Below are positions 24,095 to 36,829 of a DNA stretch of 64,000 nt, one piece after another; position 1 is the first letter of the stretch, and every line of letters starts with the position of its first letter. The notes beneath the pieces were generated by a model, which had not been told where the DNA came from, searched no databases, and saw nothing but the letters and a program-made list of their open reading frames with translations. The DNA is from Benincasa hispida (taxonomy: Eukaryota; Streptophyta; Magnoliopsida; Cucurbitales; Cucurbitaceae). Both the position numbers and the translations under genes were made by a program. Location of the stretch: NCBI RefSeq assembly GCF_009727055.1, contig NC_052355.1, positions 2,367,526 to 2,431,525 of the forward strand. Direction: 5' to 3'.

Positions 24095-27000
24095 TGTTGG
24101 AATATAAAGAACACATGCACAGCGGAAGCAAGGATCGATAACGTTCTAATTACATAAAAAACAAGAATAAGCATGCATAAAGGGTTAGATATTACAACGT
24201 TTTGTTTGGTGTGAAATAGGTATCATTAATTTTATCTTACCCAAAACAAATGGAATTTATAATACTCTAACTACAACTAGTACCAACACGTAGTAATAGT
24301 GGAGTAAGAGGTCGATCCAAAAAGAACCTTTATTAATTGGCCTAAAATAGACTACTTGAATTCCAAAATGCAAAAGATTAAATGGGGGTTGTTTGTTTTA
24401 AGAACTAGAAACTAACTAAGTGAAAAAGACAGGAATTGATATATAAAATTTATTGATGAGAGAAACAAGAGAGACTGTGAGATAAGATTCAATTGAAATG
24501 AAATCCTGGGGAGTTTATGAAAGCTAGGCAATTCTATCATTGACTTAACAAAGAATCATGCAATTAGATTATTCAGTAGTTCATTAGGAATAAATTCTTA
24601 ATGCCTTAATTAGCTAATTTGACAGTTAACTCCAATCTAGATCTTAATTGCTTCCTAAAGACATTTTACAATTAATCCCTAAATTGCATTAAGCACATGG
24701 GTTTTCTTAACTATTCCAATCTTGAAATTAAAAGACTGAAAATTCAAACTTGGTTGCATGAATGTTCTGAATTAATAGATTATTTAAAGAAAAGAGGAAA
24801 AGAAGTCCACATTTTTTTTTATCAAGACTACTAATTCTTGCAACCACAATTACAATTTTGTTATATAACCATGTAATTTTTGCATTAAAAAATTGATTAA
24901 TCTTGAGTCGTCAATTTCAATCTTAATCAATTTTATTCTGAATCTCAGCAAGAACATTCAAAAGAAAGTAATTACATGAAAGAAAATTCAAGGAAAAGTC
25001 TCAAGAAAATGTCAATCTACATAATTCTCCAGAAAAAGGATTACCTACTCATGAACAATGAAATTCTTCAAGCAATCCATTGATAGTTGCATATTTGATA
25101 CAAAGATTGAATACAAATTGATTGAATCTCACAAAAATTACAATAATCGCTCTGTAAATTCAAAGTGTCTCTCTAAAAAAATGTGGTTTTTCTCCTCTTC
25201 TCTTTCTCTCCCTGTTTTGCTAAAGAACTAAACCAAAATTTATACCAGCAGCATAGCGCCGTGAGGCGTGGGGATGAATTGCGTCAAAATCCGGAGCGTT
25301 GCAACGTATCGAGTTTTTGCAACAAAAAGCGAGCGTTTTATTTTAAGCTCGATCCTCAATGCACGATGATGCTTTAATCGATACATGATGCTGGATGGCC
25401 TTTACTTGATAGCTTTTATTCGATGAAATTTACTCGATGAAAAATGAATAAGAAGAAATTCGATAGTACTCGATGACTCGATGCTTGATAGCTCGATGAT
25501 ATTTGATGGTACTCGATGGTATTTTGGTAATTACTTGGTTCTCTTCAATTTGTTGATTTTCTTGGTCATTTTTTTATCTTTTTGGCCCGATTTTCTTGTA
25601 ATGACTCCTAAATGCCTCGGAGATCATTTTACCTACAAAATTATCATTTAAAGCAAATAATCAACACAATTTTGGGGAAATTAACATAGAAAATATACAT
25701 CCTTTGAAAACCTAATACCTTTGTAGAATCCACCGCAATCTTCCTCTCTCGAGCTCCATCGACACCACCAACGAAAAATTCTTGCTATTCTCCGGTTGAA
25801 GAACACGGTTGTGAGACCATTTTGTTAGTGAAAAAAATGGAATTTCACTTTAATAAAAGGAGAATAAAGAGATTTAGGTGGAAGAGTTTAGGTCAAAAGT
25901 CAAAGAAACCTTAGATTTTACAAAATTCAAAAACCAAACTATTTATAAACAAATTACATGCAAAATACTATTTTGCATGTGTTCCACCTCAAACTTCACT
26001 AGCATGTAATCTTTAGGTGTCAAGCTTGGGAAGTGCCACTTCAAAGTCCACTTAGTTAGTGGGAAAATCCAACAATTGGATTTTTCCAAAAACTAATTTT
26101 TTATTAAAAAAATGAAATACAATTTTAAAAATTTTAAAAATATTTAATTAAAATAATTTCAATAAAATAAAATAAACAAATTTAATGTAACATATTAAAT
26201 TGTCTTTGACACCTAGCTTTGATTAATCACATTAATCAAGTTTAAAAAACACTTTCATGCTAATGATCAAGTATACTCTAAAATGAATTAATTAAAAAAT
26301 TAATTATTTAATTGTAAATTATATCTCATATAAAATAAAATTTTCCCTAAAGCCCGAATTTGAATATTTCAATCTTACTTCACCTAGTTTTTCAATTTTG
26401 TTCGTATTGAGCTAGCGAGGAGACTCAATGGACCTACAGATCATGGGCTCCAACAATCCAAGACTAATCGGTCAAACTTTTTTAACCTAGTTAATCAACA
26501 TTCGTTAACTAATAGAAATGTCCACTACAGCCTGTAATTGTACTCCCCTCATTGTAGATATATTATGTGTCCATCTGATGTAACCATAATAAGTAAGTCA
26601 ACCCTTCACAAGTTGTTCGTAATAATGGCTGGGTCAAAAGCTGTTTTACCCCCAAGATTAGATTTTACTTCTTAAATCCCACAGATCCCCTAATGAACAA
26701 TTAATCTGTGATCCAATCACTAAACTGAGTCTCTCTCGAGCCAATGAGAAGGTGGGGCCCCTTGTTCAAGACTCAAAGTCAACACTTAAGGGAATAACCT
26801 CTCTATTATCCTTAAAAGCGGGTAGGAGTGAATTCTGTCTTGCACCCTATGTCCCCAGCTATCTACCCTGTCTTACCTTGAAATGGGAGGCTTATTGAGC
26901 CGACGCTATTGAGCCAACCCTCACCCATGCAAATCTAAGGATAATTCCGAATAAACAGGAGTCCATAGTTAGCTCAGGATTAAGGTCAAGTTACTTAGGT

Positions 27001-27466
27001 CATCGCTTTGAAATAATCAGTCTTAAACTGTAAACAATGTTATAAATTAAAAGTGACTTAATTCTTGGTCCAATCTTATTCAAACTCATTGGATGAGATG
27101 CTCTCGCTCCTCATGTCAATACATGAACAAATCAGGATCACTTCATTTATAGCACTTTAAAACAAATTGTAACAACTACAGAGTGGGCCGCATCCGATAG
27201 TGTTATACGAACAAGGTACCTAACCTTATTCGTATACTATAGACCATTTTGGCTATTTATTGAACTTGATCCACTCTTATGTCTCCACATAAAGTTCATG
27301 TATTCATATAATAGCCATGGATCTTTAGTTTATTGGATTTAGACTTTACAAGTGCAATTCACATATTTAATAACAGTTTTATTGAATAAACGTCAATAAT
27401 ATTTTTATTGATAATAGAATATGTTTAACATTACAAACTGCGAGTTTTAGGACATACAGCCCAACA
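24095..27466 (-). repeat. 3' LTR of a minus-strand copia element, enlarged by an insertion
   Basis: On the minus strand it starts TGTTGGGCTGTATGTCC and ends TATATTCCAACA, like the LTRs at 35164, 49728 and 57800. The polypurine tract TCCAAGTGGGAGTT is adjacent at 27480-27467. The length of 3,372 bp, against about 1.8 kb for relatives, is explained by foreign DNA at about 24215-25690. Confidence 0.78.
24215..25690 (-). mobile_element. Unclassified insertion, possibly a Tat/Athila-type solo LTR
   Basis: It interrupts the copia LTR. The phrase AGTGGAGTAAGAGGTCGATC resembles the conserved stretch near the ends of Tat/Athila LTRs (compare AGGTCGAACTCAGGGACTTG at 32946). It also contains a cluster of TCGATG/TCGATA words (25376-25530). 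No coding region and no clear termini were found. Confidence 0.4.
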
Positions 27467-28465
27467 AACTCCCACTTGGACTAAAACTTCAGTGGATTTT
27501 ACATACATATACAAATATATATACAATGTTGAGTAATGAGAGAATATGAGTAATGAGAGAATAAATATAATAAACTAGGGCATCAGATACCCAGTACTTT
27601 TCCCACTTACCTTAGTTCTATCTATTTCGTAGTCCTAGTCACACTAGGTGACCCTCAAACACTTTAGACGAGAGATCCTTTGTAAATGGATCAGCCAAGT
27701 TGTCTCAAGAGGCAATCTGTGTAACAGTCACGTCTCCTTGGTGTACAATCTTCCTGATGAGATGGTACTTGCACTCGATGTATTTTCTGCGCTTATGGAT
27801 TCTAGGTTCCTTTGAGTTAGCAACTGCACCACTATTATCACAATAAAGAGTGATAGGCAGATGCATATTTGGAATTACTTCCAAATCGGTCAGGAACTTT
27901 TTGAACCACACCGCCTCTTTAGCTGCTTCACTGGCAGCTACATAATCAGCTTCCATGCTGGAGTCAACAATACAATTTTGCTTGATACTCCTCTACACTA
28001 CAGCTCCTCCGTTTAAAGTGAATACTGACCCTGAAGTAGATTTCCTAGAATTTATATTGTTCTAAAATTCATAATCAGTATATCCAGTAAGGATCTGATT
28101 CTTAGCACCATACACGAGCATATAGTCCCTTGTTCTCCAAAGATACTTGAGGATGTTTTTAATAGTAGTCCAGTGATCATATCCAGGATTGGACTAATAT
28201 CTACTACCAACTCCAACTGCATAGCATATGTTGGGATGAGTACACAACATGGCATACATTAAAAACCCTACTGCTGATGTATATGGAATTCGTTTCATAA
28301 CATCAGCCTCTTGGGGTGTCTTAGGACACTATTCTTTAGGCAAATGAATTCCATGCTTGAAAGACAACATACCTTTCTTGGAATCTTGCATTTTATAACT
28401 AGATAACATCTTGTCTATAAAAGATGCTTGAGACAAGGCTATGGTTTTGTTCTTGCAGTTTCGAA
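27467..28465 (-). pseudogene. Copia RT C-terminus and RNase H fragment
   Basis: On the minus strand: RT thumb/connection with NKTIALSQASFIDKMLSSYK, then PKTPQEADVMKRIPY-like and NILKYLWRTRDYML-like stretches in shifted frames, then RNase H with MEADYVAASEAAKEAVWFKK and YCDNSGAV. RNase H (27956-27705) is open for 83 codons. The body is cut near 28465 at the junction with gypsy LTR DNA. It belongs with the LTR at 24095-27466. Confidence 0.85.
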
Positions 28466-29817
28466 CAATTCGAGATGAATTTGTATAAATCAGGTTGTTA
28501 AATGTGGGTTTTGTTTTTATGTTCGGGTTGGCCAATTGATTTGAGCTTCGGAACTAATTTTGAACCCACCCACATTTTTGGTAAGTTGGGAACACTTGGA
28601 TCAATTTGGTTAATTGGATTTAGACCCCAAAGGATTAATTAAATTTTGGACTCATCATTTTAGTTCATGGTTGCGAAATTAAATCTGTAATTTACCTTAT
28701 AGGACCGATTCAAGTCTATTCAAAAGTTTTAAGAAGATTAATTATGGGGACTATTTTTGTGACCAAATTTGAGGTACATAATCTTACTACTGGACTCGCC
28801 TTTGTGTCAGGAGATTAAATTTAAGAATAATTTGAGGATTCTAAGATTGTTAGCATCGAGATGGATGAGGCTAAATAAGCTTATCTTAATTATGTTTGAA
28901 GCATGATAAGAGTATGTGCATGGATTAAAATTCTTATAAGATTTGTTAAGAGGTTGTATAAGTATGATTTAATTGCATGTTTGTGGGACTATGTTTTATG
29001 ATGCACGTTATGTTTGATAGTGATAATTACCCCTATCTGTAGTTATGTACCTACCAGGGGTTTGTGTTTCCTTGAGGATTTGCAAGATGGGTGATCTCCT
29101 TTGGGATTTCACCAGAGATTTGTGTTTCTTCAGGATTCACCAGAGGTTTGTGTTTCCTTCGGGATTCACCAGAGGTGGTGATCTCTTTCGAGATTTCACT
29201 TGAGGTTTGTTGTTTCCATTGGGACTTCACTAGAGATTTGTGATCTCCTATAGGATTTCACTAGTGGTTTGTGGGTACATCTAACCTATGATAGGTGGGT
29301 TTAATTATCCACCAGATGGTCATCCCATGAAAAGTAGAGGTTTAGAATGGTCCACTAGAGAGTGGCATCAAGAGGACATGGATGCTTAACCTGACCCTGG
29401 TAGTGGGCTTAGTTATTGAGTATTTTACACTCATTCTTTCTTATGTTCATTTTTCAGGAAAGGGTAAGAACATGCCGATGAATGACAAGTGGAATATGTA
29501 ATCAAGCCACTGGGACCAGTCATATGCTTTTGCTTATGTTTTTAGGATTTTATGTTTAAAAATTTTTAGTCTTGATGTTTGAACTTGAAGTTTTGAGTGT
29601 TTTTTCTTTTAAACTTTTTAAGAGAATCTTCTAGTTTGTTTTATGGTTTTAAGAGTACTCTATTAAATGGATTTCAGTTATTTAGTTTTAATAAAGTTAA
29701 TTGCTTTATGCTTACAATTTAGTTTTATTAAATCATGAAGAGATGTCAATTTGAATTGTATGCATGCATGTCTATTATAACGGCCTAGTCTAAGTCCTAG
29801 GGAGTCGGGTCGTTACA
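28466..29817 (+). repeat. Gypsy 5' LTR (start not resolved)
   Basis: It ends GTCGGGTCGTTACA, followed after two bases by TGGTATCAGAGC (29820-29831), a Met-tRNA primer site. The layout fits Tekay/Del-like chromovirus elements, known from general knowledge to have such leaders. A minisatellite lies inside. The 5' boundary against the copia fragment is approximate. Confidence 0.65.
29046..29272 (+). repeat. Minisatellite of about 29-bp units in the gypsy LTR
   Basis: About eight imperfect units on the theme ACCAGAGGTTTGTGTTTCC followed by TTYGGGATTTC, alternating TTTGTGTTTCC and GGTGATCTCC forms. Confidence 0.85.
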
Positions 29818-29849
29818 TTTGGTATCAGAGCCCATGTTTTGGGTTCTGT

Positions 29850-30466
29850 TAAGGATGACAAAATTCTCTATAGGTCCCCGACCCAATCAGGGTGGGGAGT
29901 CCCGGTTTGACCTAGTATGGCGGTCAAACCAGGGATTTAAATCGGGTTCCCGGGGGGGGGGGGGGGGTCCCCACCCTCGCCCTCACCCCGATTTTTTTAA
30001 TTATTAACATATATAATTTATATATAATAATAATTAAAAAAACTGAAATAAACTTTTAATCATAATTTTTTTTGCTAATTTTAATTATATGTATGTTATT
30101 ATATATATATATATATATATATGTATATGTATGTATGTATAAACTACTGAAACAGTAGCTTTACTGTTTCAGTTAATTTTTTAATTTTAATTTTCTAATG
30201 TAATAAATTTTATAATAAAAAATATTAAAATATTTTTTTAATTGTTAATTTGAACAAATATGTAAAATAATACTAATTTATTACATAAAATTTACAATTT
30301 TAATATAAATACTAATTTTAGATAATAAAAATAATAAAATAAAAAGCGGGGATTTTTCCTCGTAGGGACCCGAATCCCCAACCTCGACCCCCCAAAACGA
30401 GGAATGGGGCAGGGACGGGGATGGGGAATGCATCCCTGGCCCGGCCCGACTCCGTTGCCATCCTTA
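29850..30466. mobile_element. hAT-like MITE next to a gypsy primer site
   Basis: Ends are TAAGGATGACAA and TTGCCATCCTTA. The flanks GGTTCTGT (29842-29849) and GGTTCTGT (30467-30474) are identical 8-mers. It has a 16-G run at 29952-29967, GC-rich ends and an AT-rich middle with (AT)n at about 30100-30125. No coding potential. Confidence 0.9.
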
Positions 30467-30474
30467 GGTTCTGT

Positions 30475-31199
30475 AGACTGACTTAATATGTAAGTCTAGA
30501 TTGTCCTTGTGGCCCATGAACGAATTCCTCGTCATCGCCAGGTATGTCTTATCAATCAAAATTTTAATGATAGTTGTGCATTAAAATATTTGTTTAACTT
30601 AAATGCACCAGTTATGTTCTAATGCTAGGTGAGTGACTCGATAGAAGTTATTATAAGCTGATTATTCAGGTGCAACGCTACAAAGAGGAAAAAGTTATAA
30701 GGTCACTTGGCACTAGTTTATCTCATAGAAGAATTGTTAGAAAGGAACATGTATATACTTCAGCTCAGAGATCTTAAGGGTGATGAACTATGTAGAATTG
30801 TGACCATTTAGGAATAAAAGTATGTATATGTTTAAGCCGGAATAAATCGTCTAGACAAGAATTCATTAAGAACCAGTGTTATGTTTTCTAAAGGGTAATG
30901 AGAATGGATGTAGTACAAGAAATTCTTGTGTGAAGCACGTACTTAGGGACACGATTAAAGTTGTTTTGAATATAGGAAGGAGAAGAGGAAGAGATTATAG
31001 TTTCATTAAAGGTTGCTTGATACTAAGTCAAATGTCTCAAAAAGGATTTTGAAAGGATTATCAGGACATGATCACATTTAGAGTACGATGGATTGGTTGT
31101 TTGAATAAGGTGTGTGTTATGGTTCTTTAGGTAACGTGCCTAAAAGGGGGGAAATGGGACTAGTTAAAGGAATAAGGCATCCTTAAGGATTTTTAGTTA
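30475..31199 (+). mobile_element. Gypsy leader remnant and unresolved junction
   Basis: Continuation of the gypsy leader (GTCCTTGTGGCCCATGAACG) without a clear gag. It then joins copia RT near 31200. Confidence 0.4.
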
Positions 31200-32726
31200 C
31201 TGGAGTTAGTGCCTCTTATATGAAACCTCCAAAGAGAAATCCATATAAGAAGGAAATGGAGGATGTTGACAAAGATGAGTGGATCAAAGCTATGGATCTC
31301 GAAATGGAGTCAATGTACTTCAATTTGATTTGGGATCTTGTAGATCAGCCTGATGGGGTTAAACCTATAGGTTTCAAATGGATCTACAAGAGAACACGGG
31401 GTGTTGATGGTGCAAACCTTCAAAGCTAGACTTGTGGCAAAGGGTTACACCCAAGTTGACGAAGTCGACTATGAGGAGACTTTCTCACCCGTTGCCATGT
31501 TAAAGTCTATCCGGATCCTCATGTCCATTGCCTCGTATTATGACTATGAGATTTGGTAAACAGACGTCAAGACTACTTTTCTAAATGGTAATCTTGAGGA
31601 GACCATTTATATGGAGCAGCCTGAGGGATTCATAACCCAAGGTCAAGAGCTAAAGGATTGCAGGCTTAACCGCTCTAGTTATGGACTGAAACAAGTTCTC
31701 GATCTTGAAACATACGATTTGATACTGTGATCAAATCTTATGGTTTTGATCAGAATGTTGATGAGCCTTGTGTATCAAAAGGATCATCAACAGTTCAACA
31801 ACTTTTCTTTCTAGTGTTGTATGTAAACGATATCCTACTCATTGGGAATGATGTAGGTCTACTGATTGAAGTTAAGAACTGGCTAGCGATCCAATTTCAA
31901 ATAAAAAATTTGGGAGAGGCTTGGTTTGTTTTGAGAATTCAAATATTTAGAGATCTAAATAATAAAATGTTAGCTTTATCTCAAGCATCTACATTGACAA
32001 AATGTTTGTCAAGTATTCGATGCAGTACTCTAAGAGAGGTTTATTACCTTTCAAGCATGGAGTGTATTGTCTAAGGAACAATGTCCTAAGACACCTCAAG
32101 AGATTGAGGAAATGAGACGGATTCCCTATGCATCGACTGTTGGCAGCCTGATGTATGCAATATTGTGTTCTAGACCTAACATCTGCTATGCGGTGGGGAT
32201 AGTTAGTAGATATCAATCTAATTCAGGATTTGATCGCTGGATCGTTGTTAAGAATATCCTCAAGTATCTATGGAGAATGGGGGACTACATGCTCATGTAT
32301 GGTTATGAGGATCTGATCCTTACAGGATACATGAACTCTTATTTTCAGACTGATAAGTATTCTAGGAAATCCACATCAGGATCAGTGTTTACTCTTAACG
32401 GAGGGCCAATAGTCTAGAGGAGCACCAAACAGGGGTGCATTGCTGACTACACCATGGAGGCGGAGTACGTAGCAACTTGTAAAGCTACTAAGGAAGTCAT
32501 GCCAGACATGTCAAAGTCCATCACACTTTATTGTGATATTAGTGGTGCTATGGCTAATACTTGAGACCCTAGGAGTCACAAGTGCGAGAAGCACATAGAG
32601 CGAAAATATCATTTCATTTGAAAGATTGTGCATCGTAGGGACATGATCATCACGTCGATAGCTTTGGAGCACAATGTTACTGATTCGTTTATAAAGGCCC
32701 TCACACCTAAGGTGTTTAAAGGTCAC
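31200..32726 (+). pseudogene. Copia RT and RNase H remnant
   Basis: RT begins at about 31220 ([27 protein letters not shown]). It continues in broken frames through [22 protein letters not shown] and FLNGNLEETIYMEQPEGF-like stretches. The catalytic loop reads YVND instead of YVDD at 31820-31831. RNase H follows at about 32330-32726, with SRKSTSGSVFTLNGG and a MEAEYVA-like segment. The body is interrupted at 32726 by a solo LTR and resumes at 34842. Stops and frameshifts make it non-functional. Confidence 0.85.
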
Positions 32727-34841
32727 TGATGATAGGAAATTAGATGTCAATTACTCAACAACTAAAATTCCGTGGGCGCAATATACGATGCATGTACTTA
32801 AGGTATGCATTGATCGTCATGCGTCGATGGTCATGCATTGGAATGACTATGCGTTAACAAATGTATGCGATGACCATGCGTCCTGTCACAAGTTTTCTTG
32901 CGCTCACGCCAATTATAACATGAACGCAAGTTTCTCGGGTGATTTGAGGTCGAACTCAGGGACTTGTAGCTGGATGAATGCGGTAATGTGCATGCGGCAG
33001 TTGAATAAAAGAATGATGGGGAGGTTGTTAAGCTAACACTACTCCTACTTCTAGCTAACAAACAACGCAATGGGAATGAGAATGAGAGGTAGAGATGCGA
33101 CAACTTTTGACATGAATTAAATGAATGGAAAAATAGATAAAATGTAGAGATGTCTTCATTGCAATACTTAAGAGTGACCGCAAGGGCAACCTTAGTCAAC
33201 GCAAGCCATGCTGTCATGCCACACACACTTAAGCCTAACTCTAGAACGTATACAATGGATATGCGAAAGTGCCGAGAAGCCTATGCCAGTCTAAACCCCT
33301 ATAACCCGCTCACATGCTTTCGTCGCATGAGCGTGATGGTCGCATATCACCACCATATCCTACTTCCTGGATGCATGCAATATTCTATCCGTATGGTGCA
33401 TATGTTGTGTGATAGCAAACGAAACTTATTCCTAAGTCTCCATTCTTGCTTATGCAAACCTAATCTAGCTCTTTCGAGCATCGATTCTAACCTAGCTCTC
33501 TTGAGTCAGGTTCTTTCTTTAGACTCTCTCCTGAGTAGCTCTAAGGTGCAATGGACGCATATATAAGAAGGGGTAACCGCATGCACTTGGCTAACGTAAG
33601 ATTATTCCTATCCCTAGTGAATACTTGATTACATTGCTTAATGAGACAAACCACTTACCTTTCCAGGCAGTTAGTTGTTGCTGACTCTACTCATGGACAA
33701 GCGCGCTACAGCTTTACACTAAGCAAATAAGGTTTTCTCATACACTCATGCAACACACATCTTCTGGTGGTTTGCTACATGCTTCATATCCCTAATTCAC
33801 ATGACTAAGTATGCGATACTCTAGTAATCTCACTAAGTGATGCAATGAAGTTATGGATGCTAAGTAAAGAAAGATGGAGATGGAATCGAAGGAAACACAG
33901 AAATGCATTGAACACATAATGTATTAATTCCTTAATCACAAAATATAATATAATACAATATAAGAAGAGAAGAGAAAATGAAATGACCAGCTAGAAATAA
34001 AGATTTGCTTCCAGCGGATGTGCGTCAAGACTGTAAGTGGTGCCATGGATGGGCGGTGGAGCTGACTCTCCCGAGATCTAGCTCCGATCGAAGGCTCCGG
34101 TTGTCATTCGGAATGGATGAAGGAGGTGAAGAACTCTCAAGCTTCTTCTCATGCATTTGTCTGGATCGTAGGGAAAATCTTGGGTTGCAGGGGTAATCCC
34201 CGGACAAGTAGAAATTCTGCTCATCGGCTTCTTTATATAGGGCCTGGATCGCCGACAGCATTAATGGACTACTTTGATTCTAACATTTGACGCATTTAGT
34301 CCTTTCTAAATATCTGCTGCTAACGGCGTGGTAGGTGAAGTGTCAACATCATCTTTTGCTTTTTCCAAGGTAGATGCGTTGATGCGTTCATTCCACCAAC
34401 CTTACGTTGATCCCTTTATCATGCTTTATCGTGTAGCCGCAATCATTCATTGACCGTATTCACTTAATACAACAACTCTACACGATGACTGCAATCGCTT
34501 GACGAGCGCAACTCCCATGTGATGGACGCATGCAGCTGATTGCCACAACATCCATGCGTTGATCGAACGCGTTCGCCTTTGCGATGGAGAGTTTCTTCGC
34601 ATGAGGTCGTCTATGCGGTGGTTCGGTTTTCGCGTTTGCGTCCACTTCCTGCGTTAGCTACAAAAATAGACAATTGAACGCATAATATCACATAATAATG
34701 GGTTAGCTGATGTTCTTAATACTGAACACCGCAAGCTCAATTTCTTATGAATTCCTAACATAATTGCCGCATATTCTGCTTAACAGCCCTCATAATTCTA
34801 AGTAAAAGGCCTAAGATGACATGCATTTCTGCATGTCATCA
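32727..34841 (-). mobile_element. Athila/Tat-like solo LTR with perfect 5-bp duplication
   Basis: A 2,115-bp insertion bounded by GTCAC (32722-32726) and GTCAC (34842-34846). On the minus strand it starts TGATGACATGCAGAAATGCA and ends TATCATCA. The start forms an 11-bp hairpin with a GAAA loop. It contains AGGTCGAACTCAGGGACTTG near its minus-strand 3' end, like the Athila LTRs at 40010 and 42810. No coding region. Confidence 0.88.
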
Positions 34842-35003
34842 GTCACTTGTAAGGTATGGATCTATGGGACAGGCCACGTTTAGACTAGGACAAGTGGGAG
34901 ATTTGTACTGGGCATGTTATACCCTAGTTTATTGTTTGTATGCTTTACATATTAGTTTGACTTTTATATTATACACTCCACTGGCTTTAGTCAAGTGGGA
35001 GAT
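34842..35003 (+). mobile_element. End of the copia body with polypurine tract
   Basis: Post-RNase H tail continuing the body cut at 32726. It ends with the tract CAAGTGGGAGAT (34992-35003). Confidence 0.75.
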
Positions 35004-35163
35004 TGTTGGGGTTGATGCCCTAAATCTTATAGGGTCCTATAGTTTGTAATTGTATTGTACAAACATCTTAATTATCTAATAAAATATGTGATGTTTTATT
35101 TGACATTTAGTTGTATTAATCCACAAACCAATAAACTAACATCCGAGGTTATGTTGTAGCTTA
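35004..35163 (+). repeat. Start of a copia 3' LTR, truncated
   Basis: It begins TGTTGGGGTTGATGCCC directly after the polypurine tract. It is cut after 160 bp by another LTR. Confidence 0.8.
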
Positions 35164-36751
35164 TGTTGGGTTTTATGTCCTAAAACTCGGTTTGTAAACA
35201 ATAAAACTTATTCTGGAAATTCAATAAGTTGTTATTGAATATATGAATTGCTTATTTCGTTTTAGAAATAAATCCAATAAACTAAAAGATCCATGACTAT
35301 TAAATGAGTACTTGAACTTTGTGTGGAGACATAAAAGTGGATTAGGTTCGAGTAAATAGTCAAAATGATCTATTGTATATGAATAAGGTTGGATGTCTTA
35401 TTCTGGTAACACTATTGGATGCGACCCACTCTGTAGTTATTACAAGGAGTTCTAGACGTCGTGATCCTAATTTGTACATGTTTTGACATGAGGAGTGGGG
35501 GCGTCCTGTGCAATGGGTTTGTACAAGATCGGACCACGAAATCAGTCACTTTTATTTTATAACGTTGTTTACTGTTTAAGACTGACTATTTCAAATCGAT
35601 GATCAAGGTAACTTGACATTAATCTTGAACTAACTATGAACTCCTATTTGTTCGAGATTATCCTTAGATTTGCATAGGTAAGGGTTGGCTCAATAAACCT
35701 TCGTTTCAGAGGTAAGACCGGGTAGATAACTGGGGACATAGAGTGCAAGATGAAATTCACTCCTACCCACTTTTAGGGATAGTATAGAGGTTGTTTTCTT
35801 AAGTGCTGACTCCAGGTCTTGAATAAGGAGTCTCACCCTCTCAATGGCCTAAGAGAGACTCAATTTGTTGATCAGATCACAAACCAATTGTTCATTAGAG
35901 GATCCGTGGGACTTAAAGAACAAGAGGTAATCTCGGAGGTAAAACAGACATTTGACCCAACCGTCATTACGAACAACCTGTGAAGGGTTAACTTACTAAT
36001 CATGGTTATATCGAGTGGACATAATATCTAAATTGAGGGGAGTACAACTATGGGCTTTAGTGGAGTGACCCATTAGTTAACGAAATGGGGTTAATTACGC
36101 GTTTAATTTTAGAATTAAATAGAATTGGGGAATTAATTAATATTTAAATATGATTTAAATATTAAATTTATGAATAGGGATTCATGATGGTGGAATTTGT
36201 GTAAAATTAATTCAATATTTGATATTGAATTAATTAGATTTAATTAAATTATTTATTTATTATTAATTTTATTAGAAAATTAATTTACGAAATTAATTTT
36301 GTAAAATTAATAAAGTTTTTTCAATTTTGAAATCAAAATTGATTTTGAAAATCAATTTGAAATTGAATAAATAAATAATTGGAAAAATGGAAAATGGAAA
36401 AGTGGGAAATCTCCAATTTCTTCTTCAACTTGCTCACTCATTTCTTACCTTATTCTCGATTCGACCTTCAAAGCATGAGGTGCTCTTCATGTAGCCTTCT
36501 TATTTGCATGATGGTCTTGCAATAAATAGGAAAGATTGAGCTGAGAATATAGGATGCATTAGTTGAACTTTTGCTGAAAAACTTGAGTTGAAGAAGATGT
36601 TCTTCAACAGGTGCAACAGTGTGCTTCTTCTCCAAATTCCTTTTATTTAAGCTTATTATTGTATGAGCATGCTTTATTTATAGCCAAAATTAATGAATTA
36701 GAATGCTTATTGATCCTTATTGCTTCCGTTGCATGTTGATATAATCTAACA
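35164..36751 (+). repeat. LTR 1 of the tandem array
   Basis: 1,588 bp, shorter than its relatives. It is followed by TGGTATTAGAGC at 36754-36765. It has a near-perfect stem-loop at 35381-35403. Confidence 0.85.
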
Positions 36752-36829
36752 ATTGGTATTAGAGCATCAAGCATTCAATTTGGTTTAATTTTGGCGTGGT
36801 GGGTGTTTTTTCATGAGTTATATGAAAAT
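36752..36829 (+). mobile_element. Primer site and start of internal region 1
   Basis: Matches 51570-51645 until the break near 36829, where Athila-like DNA begins. Confidence 0.75.

Noticed and set aside
29046..29272. Possible CRISPR-like array
   Set aside because: Units abut without unique spacers, and the setting is a plant LTR; it is a minisatellite.
30100..30145. (AT)n/(GTAT)n tract as a promoter
   Set aside because: It lies in the AT-rich middle of a MITE with no gene nearby.
32788..33566. Open frames of 80-138 codons on both strands
   Set aside because: They lie inside a non-coding solo LTR, overlap each other, and have no recognisable domain.
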